NCBI GenBank assembly: GCA_964549275.1
Contig: CAZJUP010000003.1
Location: forward strand, 140,281 to 204,280
DNA from: CAZJUP01 sp964549275
GTDB lineage: Bacteria; Fidelibacterota; Marinisomatia; Marinisomatales; TCS55
Length of the DNA stretch: 64,000 nucleotides
Direction of reading: 5' to 3'
Below are positions 9,804 to 17,168 of the stretch, one piece after another. Under the pieces are notes generated by a model. The model saw only the letters and a list, made by a program, of their open reading frames with translations, was not told where the DNA came from and made no database searches. How positions within the stretch are numbered: position 1 is the stretch's first letter; every line of letters starts with the position of its first letter. Position numbers and translations under genes: made by a program.

Positions 9804-9848
9804 AGTCATTTAACAGGTATGTCCAATAAACCGGACCTGTTCATGACT
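9804..9848 (-). repeat. Imperfect inverted repeat in the leader of the copper-type receptor gene
   Basis: AGTCAT pairs with ATGACT, AACAGGT with ACCTGTT and CC with GG, with small bulges and an 8-base loop, forming a hairpin of about 45 bases. It lies roughly 45 bp upstream of the receptor start on the minus strand and 60 bp downstream of the small Cys-protein gene. It could be a cis-acting RNA structure or an operator. Confidence 0.4.
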
Positions 9849-9882
9849 GAAAAATGGATTATGTGTTAGTCAGTTTTAAGAG

Positions 9883-9902
9883 AATTGCCTTTTTAGGCAA
9901 TT
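9883..9902 (-). terminator. Short hairpin directly after the small Cys-protein gene
   Basis: AATTGCC and GGCAATT form a 7-bp perfect stem with a 6-base loop, only four bases downstream of the stop codon at 9907. The T content after the stem on the minus strand is modest, so it may attenuate rather than fully stop transcription into the receptor gene. Confidence 0.4.
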
Positions 9903-9906
9903 TTCT

Positions 9907-10293
9907 TTAACACTGAGGAGGATGATCGATAGGATATACAGGATAATCAGTAAAAAATGAATGATGAGCCCCTGGTGAAAATTTTACGTCGAAACACATA
10001 AGTTGATTCTGACTCAACATCTCGTGCGGATCAACGGTTTGTTTCAGTTGTCCTCGATTATTATCGGAAGAAGGCTCTTCGACATCAACAGCCTTACCAA
10101 TCTGTTTTTTAAGATAGCATTTTCCATGACATCCTTTTTCCGGAACGGCAATGTTTTCACACTTTTCATTGGCAATAGTGTTATAATCTACCATATACTC
10201 AACCAAAGGAATTAAAACAGAATTTGATCCCAAAAGATATACCATAAGAACTAAAGATGTGACGGGGCGCAATATTATAGATTTCCGATTCAT
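9907..10293 (-). CDS. Small exported or membrane protein with CxGKCYL motif, unknown function
   Basis: 128 aa. Residues about 9-33 are hydrophobic (signal anchor), followed by C45, then C55-x3-C59 in GCHGKCYLKKQ, a late Cys at about 99 and a His/Cys-ended tail (HPPQC). From memory, small proteins with a C..N..C-x-GKC-Y/H-L motif sit beside TonB receptors in Bacteroidota; no function is known to me. The position at the head of the copper receptor and cbb3 genes suggests a metal-related, perhaps periplasmic, role. This is inference. It is the first gene of the minus-strand block. Confidence 0.7.
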   Translation of the reverse strand: MNRKSIILRPVTSLVLMVYLLGSNSVLIPLVEYMVDYNTIANEKCENIAVPEKGCHGKCYLKKQIGKAVDVEEPSSDNNRGQLKQTVDPHEMLSQNQLMCFDVKFSPGAHHSFFTDYPVYPIDHPPQC

Positions 10294-10430
10294 AATTCCT
10301 GATTGAAGTTAATCAAATACAGACAATGGAACTACGACAATATCCTCTGATTATCTTCAATAACTTTAAATTGTTCTGCAAATTTGTTTTACAGAAATTC
10401 GTACTAACTATTACCAATTAAATTAATCGT

Positions 10431-10688
10431 GTGCCTGATTTAAAAGATTTAAAATTAATGCTGCAGACCGGAGTTTGGGCTATTTCTCAAGCCCAAAAAG
10501 AAAGGAACAAGGAAGGGAATTATAAAATCCTATTTGAAGAATTACCCGGACCATTGGCCTTTTCCTTTTTCGAAAACAATATTGTTAAGTCTCTGGAACA
10601 AGATTCAGAGGTTATTTTCCTTAAATCGGAAGGATTTGATGCTCAAACCTGGGAATACAAACTGATTCGCGTCGATAAATCAGGATGA
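10431..10688 (+). CDS. Hypothetical 85-aa protein
   Basis: Reading frame opening with GTG at 10431 and ending at 10688, lying divergently from the small Cys-protein gene. It has no signal peptide or membrane helix. It contains an amphipathic N-terminal part (LKDLKLMLQTGVWAIS) and a mixed C-terminal half. No clear ribosome binding site precedes the GTG; an ATG nine codons in is an alternative start. I do not recognise a family. The coding call rests on the absence of any other candidate and on the normal composition of the product. Confidence 0.5.
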   Translation: MPDLKDLKLMLQTGVWAISQAQKERNKEGNYKILFEELPGPLAFSFFENNIVKSLEQDSEVIFLKSEGFDAQTWEYKLIRVDKSG

Positions 10689-10696
10689 AGAGAAAG

Positions 10697-11020
10697 TTAA
10701 TCTTTTCTTGCCAATTTTACTGCTGTGCCGTAAACAAGGAGTTCTGCTGTACTGGACATTATCATAGATGTCTGGAACCTCACACCCACAACCGCATCCG
10801 CTCCTAATTCTTCTGCCCTTTCTCTCATCCGGTGCAAGGCTTGTTCTCTGGATTCAGCAAGCATTCCGGTATATTCTTTAATTTCTCCTCCCACAATAGT
10901 GCGTAATCCGGCAACAATATCCTTGCCCACATGGCGGGCTCGAATGGTATTACCCACCACTGTTCCCAATGTTTGGGATATTGTATATCCAGCTACAGTC
11001 TCCGTAGTGACGGCAATCAT
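10697..11020 (-). CDS. YbjQ family heavy-metal-binding domain protein
   Basis: 107 aa, spanning the whole YbjQ (UPF0145, PF01906) family length. It shows the typical order TTETVAGY, IRARHVGKDIVAGLR, GGEIKEYTGMLAESREQAL, AELGADAVVGVRF and the final strand LVYGTAVKL. The family forms pentamers or decamers of unknown biochemical role. The start overlaps the end of the upstream membrane-protein gene by 4 bp (ATGA), so the two form an operon. Confidence 0.92.
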   Translation of the reverse strand: MIAVTTETVAGYTISQTLGTVVGNTIRARHVGKDIVAGLRTIVGGEIKEYTGMLAESREQALHRMRERAEELGADAVVGVRFQTSMIMSSTAELLVYGTAVKLARKD

Positions 11021-11241
11021 TTTTCAATTCCCCGAATGGATTCTTTATCTTTGTCTTCTTTTTGTTCCTGGAGCAAATTGTAAACCAGCATCCCTACTCC
11101 GGCTAATATAGCGATAAAGGCAATGCCCAAGATGGGATTGTTCCCAATGAAACCAATGATTTTACCCAGAAAATACAGAAGAAACACGGCGACCCCAGCT
11201 AAGATTAAATAGATTCCGATTTGTTTTACATTCATAGTCAC
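11017..11241 (-). CDS. Small two-helix membrane protein, unknown function
   Basis: 74 aa with two hydrophobic helices (about 8-32 and 35-58) and a charged tail rich in Lys and Glu (EQKEDKDKESIRGIEK). It overlaps the YbjQ gene by 4 bp and is co-translated with it, so it may tether or assist the YbjQ oligomer. This is inferred from position only. A ribosome site AGGAG is visible upstream of the ATG. Confidence 0.7.
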   Translation of the reverse strand: MTMNVKQIGIYLILAGVAVFLLYFLGKIIGFIGNNPILGIAFIAILAGVGMLVYNLLQEQKEDKDKESIRGIEK

Positions 11242-11305
11242 TCCTTTAATAGATTCTTTTTATTGAATAATCCAATGAACTTCATACAATAAACTTTAGT
11301 CAAAG

Positions 11306-11500
11306 TTAAGCAACATTTTGTATATCTCCATATTCAACAGGTGTTTTGTAACCTAAGGCTGAATAAAACCTTTGACGGTTGTAAAACTACTTTTATGGAT
11401 TCAAATATGTCTTCTTTTACTTTTTGTCTCTTTGGTACTTATTCTGATAAATAAGTTTTGTCATTAAGGTTTTAAAGAATGATTCTACCAAATGGATAAA
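11306..11500 (-). pseudogene. Remnant of an IS3-family transposase (OrfB C-terminus), frameshifted
   Basis: Reading the minus strand from about 11500 gives VESFFKTLMTKLIYQNKYQ in one frame, then EDIFESIK in a second, and finally YNRQRFYSALGYKTPVEYG in a third, ending at TAA (11306-11308). These pieces are the well-known C-terminal signature of IS3-group integrases (fold of rve), where FYNRQR-HSALGY-TP is highly conserved. At least two frameshifts and the lack of the catalytic DDE core show that it is dead. No terminal inverted repeats were recognised. This is the only transposon trace seen in the window. Confidence 0.85.
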
Positions 11501-11560
11501 TTTCTCCTCTTCCTCTGACCCAGAGGTTGGAGACCTAAACAGATGTAACTAATTTATCCT

Positions 11561-12220
11561 ATGACAGAATCGGATTTTTCTATCAGAACCTTTACCGGTG
11601 GGTTTGACGAAAATTTTACCTATTTAACCACCTGTTTAAAGACAGGGAAACAATTTATTGTTGATGCTGCTCTCCCGGTTAATAAACTTGAACCCTTCAT
11701 ATCTTCGGGCTTAATCGGGCTTTTTATTACGCATACCCATGGGGATCATATTGCTTACCTGAATGATTATATAAGGCTGTTTCCTGATATGGTAGTAATG
11801 ATTCACAAGAATTCACAAAAGAAAATTGAAGCGCCCTTTATAAAGCCTGTCAATGATGGGGAGATAGTTACTATCGGAAAATTACAAATGGAACCTATTT
11901 TTACCCCGGGGCATTATCCGGATTCCATCTGTTTTCTGATGGATAACATAATGTTTACCGGGGATACTCTTTTTGTGGGTCGAACGGGAAGAACAGTGAG
12001 CCCCGGAAGTAATGTTCGACATTTGTACCAATCAGTGTATTCTAGAATTTTGACATTACCCAAACAAACTGTAATTTACCCCGGACATGATTATGGACCG
12101 GAGCCAACTATAACCCTGGAAAATAATATTCAGCTGAGTTCATTGCTTCAGGCTGAAGATGAGGATGACTTTGTGAATCGAATGGCTGAATATGAAATTT
12201 CCCGAAAAATAACCCCTTAA
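11561..12220 (+). CDS. MBL-fold metallohydrolase (glyoxalase II / persulfide dioxygenase-like)
   Basis: 219-aa soluble enzyme with the metallo-beta-lactamase fold. The metal ligands are in THTHGDH (residues about 57-63), the second His in FTPGHYPDS, the Asp in FTGDTLFVGRTGRT and the last His in IYPGHDYGPEPT. The GDTLF-GRTGR and PGHDYG segments are those of hydroxyacylglutathione hydrolase and ETHE1-type persulfide dioxygenase proteins. The chain is too short for the C-terminal substrate domain of true glyoxalase II. The substrate is therefore open. No good ribosome site precedes the ATG. It starts beyond the IS remnant and may head the short operon that continues to 13452. Confidence 0.88.
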   Translation: MTESDFSIRTFTGGFDENFTYLTTCLKTGKQFIVDAALPVNKLEPFISSGLIGLFITHTHGDHIAYLNDYIRLFPDMVVMIHKNSQKKIEAPFIKPVNDGEIVTIGKLQMEPIFTPGHYPDSICFLMDNIMFTGDTLFVGRTGRTVSPGSNVRHLYQSVYSRILTLPKQTVIYPGHDYGPEPTITLENNIQLSSLLQAEDEDDFVNRMAEYEISRKITP

Positions 12221-12235
12221 ATTAAGGAGGCCATT

Positions 12236-12547
12236 ATGAAACGATTCATTACCGGTGCTTTCGCCGGCATTATTCTGGTAACCTTGCTCATAACTCTTAT
12301 GGGAGCAACTCAAGTTGAAGATGATTCCCTGAAGGCCATGATGATCCGACTGGATGAATATTTACAAGGTGAATTATCGAAGGAACACAATTCCGGAAGG
12401 TTTCAGCTACAATCTTTCCAGATTGAACGAACCCATTGGCATTATATGCTGGATACGTCCACGGGTGAATTATACCGACTTGACCCCAGCCGAACCGCAG
12501 GGAATGCCACTTGGGTTTTAACAGCTGAAGCGAATTTCAAAAAATAA
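12236..12547 (+). CDS. Small exported protein, unknown function
   Basis: 103 aa with an N-terminal hydrophobic segment (residues about 5-24) and a possible signal cleavage after MGA. The mature part contains HWHYMLDTSTGELYRLDPS, suggestive of a short beta-rich domain; it is not assigned to a family. The start is well supported by TAAGGAGG seven bases upstream. It follows the MBL-fold gene by 15 bp. Confidence 0.7.
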   Translation: MKRFITGAFAGIILVTLLITLMGATQVEDDSLKAMMIRLDEYLQGELSKEHNSGRFQLQSFQIERTHWHYMLDTSTGELYRLDPSRTAGNATWVLTAEANFKK

Positions 12548-12563
12548 TCTGCAGAGGAAGACA

Positions 12564-12836
12564 ATGAAAAACTTACTGACATCAAAATTTCTATTCACTT
12601 CACTCTTACTTTTTTCTTTGCTTAGTTGCGGAAAAACTAATGAATGCAATGATTGCGGCGGTAATCTTCTTGATGGGTATATATTTATGGAAGTCACCGC
12701 TGATGATTTAGCCCAATACGAAGGATTAGCCCTCCTGGAAGGTGTAGATGTGGGGGTTTGTATACGCGTTAAAATTTCCGGGGAAGAAATAAATCTCCAA
12801 ACGGTGGAAGTTGTTGATGAATGCTGCTGCGAATAA
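12564..12836 (+). CDS. Cys-rich small lipoprotein
   Basis: 90 aa. The lipobox LLSC (cleavage before about C22) follows a hydrophobic signal, then comes NECNDCGG, and the chain ends in DECCCE. The total of eight cysteines in a mature protein of about 69 residues is unusual for an exported protein and suggests disulfides or metal binding. GAGGAAG precedes the ATG. Its end overlaps the following hydrolase start by 20 bp. No family is recognised. Confidence 0.75.
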   Translation: MKNLLTSKFLFTSLLLFSLLSCGKTNECNDCGGNLLDGYIFMEVTADDLAQYEGLALLEGVDVGVCIRVKISGEEINLQTVEVVDECCCE

Positions 12837-13452
12837 ATTGATAGTGAAGATTGTGGAGGGAGAGGGCCTTCCATCCAAGGTTGTTATTGCTCTTCATGGA
12901 TGGACTGGAGATGAAACTTCTTTTACTCCGTTGGTAAAAAATATTAATTCTAAAAATATCAAGTGGATACTTCCCCGGGCACCTTATAAATCTGATACCG
13001 GAAAAGGATTTACATGGTTCAGTGGGTCAGAAGAAAAAGGATGGAAAGTAGAAAAAACATGGTCGGGATTAAATCAACTTCTTCACTCCTTATTCGAAGA
13101 AGGGATTACACCAAAAGATATATTTATGATTGGATTTTCCCAAGGAGCAGCACTGGCAATGGAATATGCCACAAGGTTGGAGTACTCCATTGGAGGAATC
13201 ATCCCTGTAGCGGGATTTATTAAAAACAGAACACAGTTAAAAAATGATGCTCCAAATGGCAGCTTGGATATGCGAATTTTACTCATGCATGGTGTCAAAG
13301 ATGAAATTATCAGACCGGAAGCGAGCGAAAAAGCATATCAGTTTTATAAGAATCGGGGAAATCAGGTGAGTCTTGAACTGTATGATGCAGGACACAAAAT
13401 ACCTTTAATATCCTCAGGGCTTATATCAAAATTTTTAGGTGAAAAACCTTAA
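12817..13452 (+). CDS. Alpha/beta hydrolase, phospholipase/carboxylesterase type
   Basis: 211 aa when started at the ATG at 12817 (GGTGGAAG lies just upstream); a TTG at 12811 would add two residues. The alpha/beta hydrolase triad is visible: nucleophile Ser in GFSQGAA, Asp in MHGVKDEII and His in DAGHKIP. ALHGWTGDE supplies the oxyanion region and WILPRAPY the second conserved strand. The spacing and the GFSQGA nucleophile elbow match the Abhydrolase_2 (carboxylesterase/lysophospholipase) family. There is no signal peptide, so it is probably cytoplasmic. Translationally coupled to the lipoprotein before it. Confidence 0.87.
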   Translation: MNAAANKLIVKIVEGEGLPSKVVIALHGWTGDETSFTPLVKNINSKNIKWILPRAPYKSDTGKGFTWFSGSEEKGWKVEKTWSGLNQLLHSLFEEGITPKDIFMIGFSQGAALAMEYATRLEYSIGGIIPVAGFIKNRTQLKNDAPNGSLDMRILLMHGVKDEIIRPEASEKAYQFYKNRGNQVSLELYDAGHKIPLISSGLISKFLGEKP

Positions 13453-13502
13453 CATCACTTCTAAAAACACGTGAGAAAATAACCAAAAAACCCAGCACAA
13501 AA

Positions 13503-14699
13503 ATGAAGCGGGGATCCTCTAATCATTACCTCTCTAAATCCAAGGGTAGTGAAATCATCCTTTCCATTAAAAATCGTTCCGTTACTCTTTTTGAAAAACC
13601 GGGAAATAATTTATGGACTTTTGATTTGGAAGGCAGACCTCTCGGAATATTTTATCAGGGGAAATCTATCCGGCGAACATTAAATAATCGATATGTCCTG
13701 AAAAGCCGAAAATTAACTCAGGGTGAGATTCACCGTATTATCAGTTCATTTAACAAGGACGAAGGCGAAAAGTTATTGACCATCGGGCATCAATTAATCC
13801 GGAAGATCATTTCTGAAATTCCTTCTTTTAATGACTTGGGAATTCTTCGAAAATTATTAACCAAAACACCAATGGCTCTTGAACAAGATGCCGGTGTATT
13901 TCGACATTTATATTTACCTGTTTCTATCCTTCCTCCGGACCAATATCTCTCTCTCGTTGTACAACTCACGGAAGGATGCAATTTTAATCAATGTTTATTT
14001 TGCAACTTTTATAAGGATCGTCCATTTCGTATAAAGTCACTTGACGAAGTCAAACAGCACGTAACCGAGATTAAAGAATATTTCGGTCAAGGCTTATCCT
14101 TAAGGCAGTCAATTTTTCTTGCAGATGCCAATGCCCTTCTTACGCCTATGAACCGCTTGGTTCCCCTGATGGGTTTCGTTCAAACTGCTTTTCCTAAATT
14201 AAAGCGTATATACTCCTTTTGTGACGTCTTTACTGGGGTAAAAAAATCGAAAGAAAATTTAATTCAATTGAAAAACTTGGGTCTTACCCGAGTATATCTC
14301 GGAATTGAATCCGGACACATTCCATTACTGCAATTTTTACGAAAACCGCAAAATCATCAACAAATACTGACTTTCGCTTCAAGGCTGAAAGATGCGGGCA
14401 TCAATATTGGCGCTATTATATTAGCCGGTGCCGGCGGATCACATTTCCATCAAAAGCACATTGAAGATTCTACTGCACTATTAAGAGCCATGGAATTAAA
14501 TCAAGGGGATATGGTGTATATTTCCGAACTTGATGAACCGAATCCAGAATATAGATTAGAGATGAAGAAAAATGGATTTTCAATCCCTGATTTTTTAACC
14601 CAAAGAAAAATGTCAAAGGATATAAAGTATCGATTAAAAAGTGAACTCAACAAAAATGTGAAAATCTCTCCTTATGATATTCATCAATTTTTCTATTGA
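13503..14699 (+). CDS. Radical SAM protein (COG1032/Elp3-like core)
   Basis: 398 aa. The iron-sulfur site is CNFNQCLFC (C-x4-C-x2-C, residues about 159-167) preceded by LVVQLTEG, the spacing found in a subgroup of radical SAM enzymes with EGC-x-N/Y-CxFC motifs. Downstream are the SAM-binding and barrel elements FLADANALL, RVYLGIESGH and INIGAIILAGAGG. The N-terminal 150 residues are an extra domain (RSVTLFEK, FNKDEGEK) that I do not recognise. The reaction is unknown. It ends one base before the convergent cold-shock gene. Confidence 0.85.
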   Translation: MKRGSSNHYLSKSKGSEIILSIKNRSVTLFEKPGNNLWTFDLEGRPLGIFYQGKSIRRTLNNRYVLKSRKLTQGEIHRIISSFNKDEGEKLLTIGHQLIRKIISEIPSFNDLGILRKLLTKTPMALEQDAGVFRHLYLPVSILPPDQYLSLVVQLTEGCNFNQCLFCNFYKDRPFRIKSLDEVKQHVTEIKEYFGQGLSLRQSIFLADANALLTPMNRLVPLMGFVQTAFPKLKRIYSFCDVFTGVKKSKENLIQLKNLGLTRVYLGIESGHIPLLQFLRKPQNHQQILTFASRLKDAGINIGAIILAGAGGSHFHQKHIEDSTALLRAMELNQGDMVYISELDEPNPEYRLEMKKNGFSIPDFLTQRKMSKDIKYRLKSELNKNVKISPYDIHQFFY

Positions 14700-14700
14700 T

Positions 14701-14904
14701 TCAAATGGGTCGAACGTTAATAGCCCTATCTCCCTTCATATCGAAATCAACATCAAACCCAACCTTTTGTCCCGGCCTTAAGCCCGATTGTTTCACCTTT
14801 GGGCTCAACCCGGAAACATGGACAAAATAATCATCCCCATTGGTTCCGTTGATGAATCCAAACCCTTTTATCCTATCATACTCTTTGACAATTCCTGTTT
14901 GCAT
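14701..14904 (-). CDS. Cold-shock protein (CspA family)
   Basis: 67-aa OB-fold nucleic-acid chaperone. RNP1 is KGFGFI at residues 13-18 and RNP2 is DDYFVHVS at 24-31; the length and the C-terminal GDRAINVRPI match the CspA family. It binds single-stranded RNA or DNA and is usually induced by cold or present constitutively. It stands alone, convergent with the radical SAM gene and divergent from the lipoprotein gene at 14997. Confidence 0.95.
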   Translation of the reverse strand: MQTGIVKEYDRIKGFGFINGTNGDDYFVHVSGLSPKVKQSGLRPGQKVGFDVDFDMKGDRAINVRPI

Positions 14905-14935
14905 TGTTTACTCTTTGTGATTGTCATCACTTTTG

Positions 14936-14966
14936 TTGAAAGGAGAAATTAGGTATATTAAGATTG
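14936..14966 (+). promoter_or_regulatory. Promoter candidate for the lipoprotein gene at 14997
   Basis: TTG at 14936-14938, a 20-base spacer and TAAGATTG at 14959-14966, one mismatch from TAnnTTTG. Transcription would start about seven bases later, leaving a short leader with AAAGGGG before the ATG. The layout agrees with other promoter candidates in the window. Confidence 0.5.
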
Positions 14967-14996
14967 TAAATTGAAACATAAAGAAAGGGGTGCGTT

Positions 14997-16265
14997 ATGA
15001 AAACGCGGACTTTATTCCTGTTAATACCTTTATTGTTTATCGTTTTCCCGGCTTGTGAATTGACTGAAGAAGAGGAAAATGGCCAAAATAATCCGACTGA
15101 ATTGGTCGGAAAATGGAACCGGGAATCCATCAAAGTAGGCCTGGAAGTTGTGACCAATTCTAATCAGTCTTTGGTTGACATATCCAAACCTGGAGTAGGA
15201 TCGGGAATCTCCATTGTCGGGGACAATCTAAATGAATCCTTAAAACACATTAACCCTATGTTCATGTTTTTTAAACCGGATGATGACAATGGTGGGCCAA
15301 ATGGAAATGACAATGGTGAACCACATTTTTTCTTTGCCGTCCAAAACCTGGACTGGACTGTCTTCGAAAAACCTGAGGATTTCATTGGCCAATCCTTGAA
15401 AATGTTTCTTATGATGAAGGACAAAGAATGGCGCCATCATCCGGATGGGACCGAAATGGATACAATAGTTACTCGGGCGGTCTATTTTGAATGGATAATT
15501 AATGATACCAGCAATTTTTTCATGGGAGACCGTCCACCGGACAGCCTGTACATCGCAGACAGGGTTGACACATCAAGTTATTCATTTGATAAAGAAACAC
15601 ATGAACTTGTGTTAAGCAATATTTCCCTATATTTTGCAGAAATTCATGTGATTTCTGAATCAGAAGATTCTTTGGTTTGGGATAGTTCACGCGTGTCCGT
15701 TGCCAGCGGTAATTTAAAGCCTGCCACTTTCTCAATAAACGCAAATACTCCAACGCTAGTATCCACACCTAAATTTAAAGAAGGAATGAGCGAAGGTCCG
15801 CCGGAGAGTGTTGACTTGCATGATGATGGAACTCTGGATTTGGTGGATATCTATTTAGAATGTGACGATTATGGAAATTGTAATGAAGTAACAGAATATC
15901 TCACTGGAGATTGGTGGACGGAAGGATTAGACACCCTTATATTGGCCATTACAGAATCAGATGGTGAAATTGATACTGTAGATTTAAAATATCTGGTGGC
16001 CGGCAATGAACTGAACATTGTCCATCGCGAAAATCCCTGTGTCGAAGATGATTATTGGGAATCTGAAGATGAATGTCTCAGAGATATGGAAAGAGGGTTA
16101 ATTGGAATCCAACAGGGGTCCCTCACCTCTATGGAAATGGTTATGAATCTTACATTTAAAAAAGAATCTGTAGCGGGGAAAACAAGACAACATGGATCAT
16201 CTACATACCCTTTGCATTCGAATCGAAATATCCAAACGGGTATCTATCGGATATTCAAAAATTAA
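14997..16265 (+). CDS. Large hypothetical lipoprotein
   Basis: 422 aa with a lipobox VFPAC at residues about 16-20 and an acidic linker (ELTEEEENGQNN). The mature start LVGKWNRESIKVGL resembles the GxW opening of lipocalin-like lipoproteins, and the same motif (IVGSWDLSALTG) opens the lipoprotein at 53595. Internally it contains Asp/Gly-rich segments (PDDDNGGPNGNDNGEPH) and a later WTEGLDTLILAI strand typical of a second beta domain. Function unknown; probably attached to the outer membrane or periplasmic. Monocistronic, with a terminator after the stop. Confidence 0.8.
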   Translation: MKTRTLFLLIPLLFIVFPACELTEEEENGQNNPTELVGKWNRESIKVGLEVVTNSNQSLVDISKPGVGSGISIVGDNLNESLKHINPMFMFFKPDDDNGGPNGNDNGEPHFFFAVQNLDWTVFEKPEDFIGQSLKMFLMMKDKEWRHHPDGTEMDTIVTRAVYFEWIINDTSNFFMGDRPPDSLYIADRVDTSSYSFDKETHELVLSNISLYFAEIHVISESEDSLVWDSSRVSVASGNLKPATFSINANTPTLVSTPKFKEGMSEGPPESVDLHDDGTLDLVDIYLECDDYGNCNEVTEYLTGDWWTEGLDTLILAITESDGEIDTVDLKYLVAGNELNIVHRENPCVEDDYWESEDECLRDMERGLIGIQQGSLTSMEMVMNLTFKKESVAGKTRQHGSSTYPLHSNRNIQTGIYRIFKN

Positions 16266-16289
16266 GTAAATTTGATTTATAACGCCCCC

Positions 16290-16326
16290 AAAAAGCCCTG
16301 GTGATTCAATTCATCGGGGCTTTTTT
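16290..16326. terminator. Bidirectional terminator between convergent genes
   Basis: AAAAAGCCC and GGGGCTTTTTTTT form a strong hairpin, extended by G-U and A-U pairs around a loop of about six bases. It terminates the lipoprotein gene on the plus strand, and its left arm gives a T run on the minus strand too. The stop codon of the EamA transporter (16311-16313) lies inside the structure. Confidence 0.85.
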
Positions 16327-17150
16327 TTATTCCAATTTCTGATGAATGCACGTCCCATGGCTCCCCCCAGAACCAAAACGCCCCCAATAACTGCCCAATC
16401 GCCAATTTGCTCACCCACAATCAGATACACCCAAAGAGGATTCAGAATGGGTTCTATCGTGGATACAAGAACCGCATCCAGGGCCGGGATATACTTAATT
16501 CCTGTTGAATAAAGAATGTAGGCAACACCCAATTGAAAAACACCAAGGATGATGATATAGAACCAAGTCTCTACCTCAACAGGTACGGATTGAAAGAAAA
16601 AAGGCAGGCAAATTATTGCAGCAATAATATTTCCGATTAAAATAGTTTCTACCGGAGAGCCTGATTTCTGACGGCGTAATGCCACGGTAGATATGGCAAA
16701 AGAGAAACCGCTTCCCAGTGCACAAATGTTTCCCCAAAATCCGGAGGTGGAAAGTTCATCTAAAAAAAAGAGACCTAACCCCGTTAATACAATTCCTATC
16801 CCTAACCAATCTAAAAGAGTTGTCTTTTCTCCGAGAAACCAAGTGCCGAATAAAGCCACATAAATGGGGGCGGTAAACTGAAGTAAAATAGCATTTGCTG
16901 CTGTGGTTAACTTTGTAGCAGAAATAAAAAGCATAACCATAGCTGCATAAGAACCCGCTCCTATAATTTGAGATTTGCTCCAGGATATTTTCGGTTTCTT
17001 GACATAAGCCAAAATTATAATCGCTGCAATACCGCTTCTAATCCCTGCAATAGCCAATGGATTTAAATCAATCAGTTTAATTAAAACACCACCACTGCTC
17101 CACAAAATGGCTGTTAATATAAGCAATACATGTGCCGTAGAAGATTTCAT
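16311..17150 (-). CDS. EamA/DMT family transporter
   Basis: 279-aa inner-membrane exporter with ten predicted helices arranged as two EamA repeats of five. Repeat 1 includes ILWSSGGVLIKL and the helix-end motif LGEKTTLLDWLGIGIVLTGLG; repeat 2 includes GSGFSFAISTVALRR, EPILNPLWVYLIVGEQ and IGGVLVLGGAM. Family members export metabolites or amino acids; the substrate cannot be told from sequence. It lies 18 bp after the hypothetical lipoprotein at 17169 on the same strand. Confidence 0.9.
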   Translation of the reverse strand: MKSSTAHVLLILTAILWSSGGVLIKLIDLNPLAIAGIRSGIAAIIILAYVKKPKISWSKSQIIGAGSYAAMVMLFISATKLTTAANAILLQFTAPIYVALFGTWFLGEKTTLLDWLGIGIVLTGLGLFFLDELSTSGFWGNICALGSGFSFAISTVALRRQKSGSPVETILIGNIIAAIICLPFFFQSVPVEVETWFYIIILGVFQLGVAYILYSTGIKYIPALDAVLVSTIEPILNPLWVYLIVGEQIGDWAVIGGVLVLGGAMGRAFIRNWNKKKPR

Positions 17151-17168
17151 CGGAGTGAGGGGTTTCTG

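Noticed and set aside
12518..12874. 118-aa minus-strand frame opposite the Cys-rich lipoprotein
   Set aside because: It is a shadow: the plus-strand gene has a signal peptide, lipobox and ribosome site, while this frame has none.
15164..15768. Overlapping minus-strand frames (86, 66 and 82 aa) in the lipoprotein gene
   Set aside because: They are the reverse of a well-supported lipoprotein gene with promoter, signal peptide and terminator.
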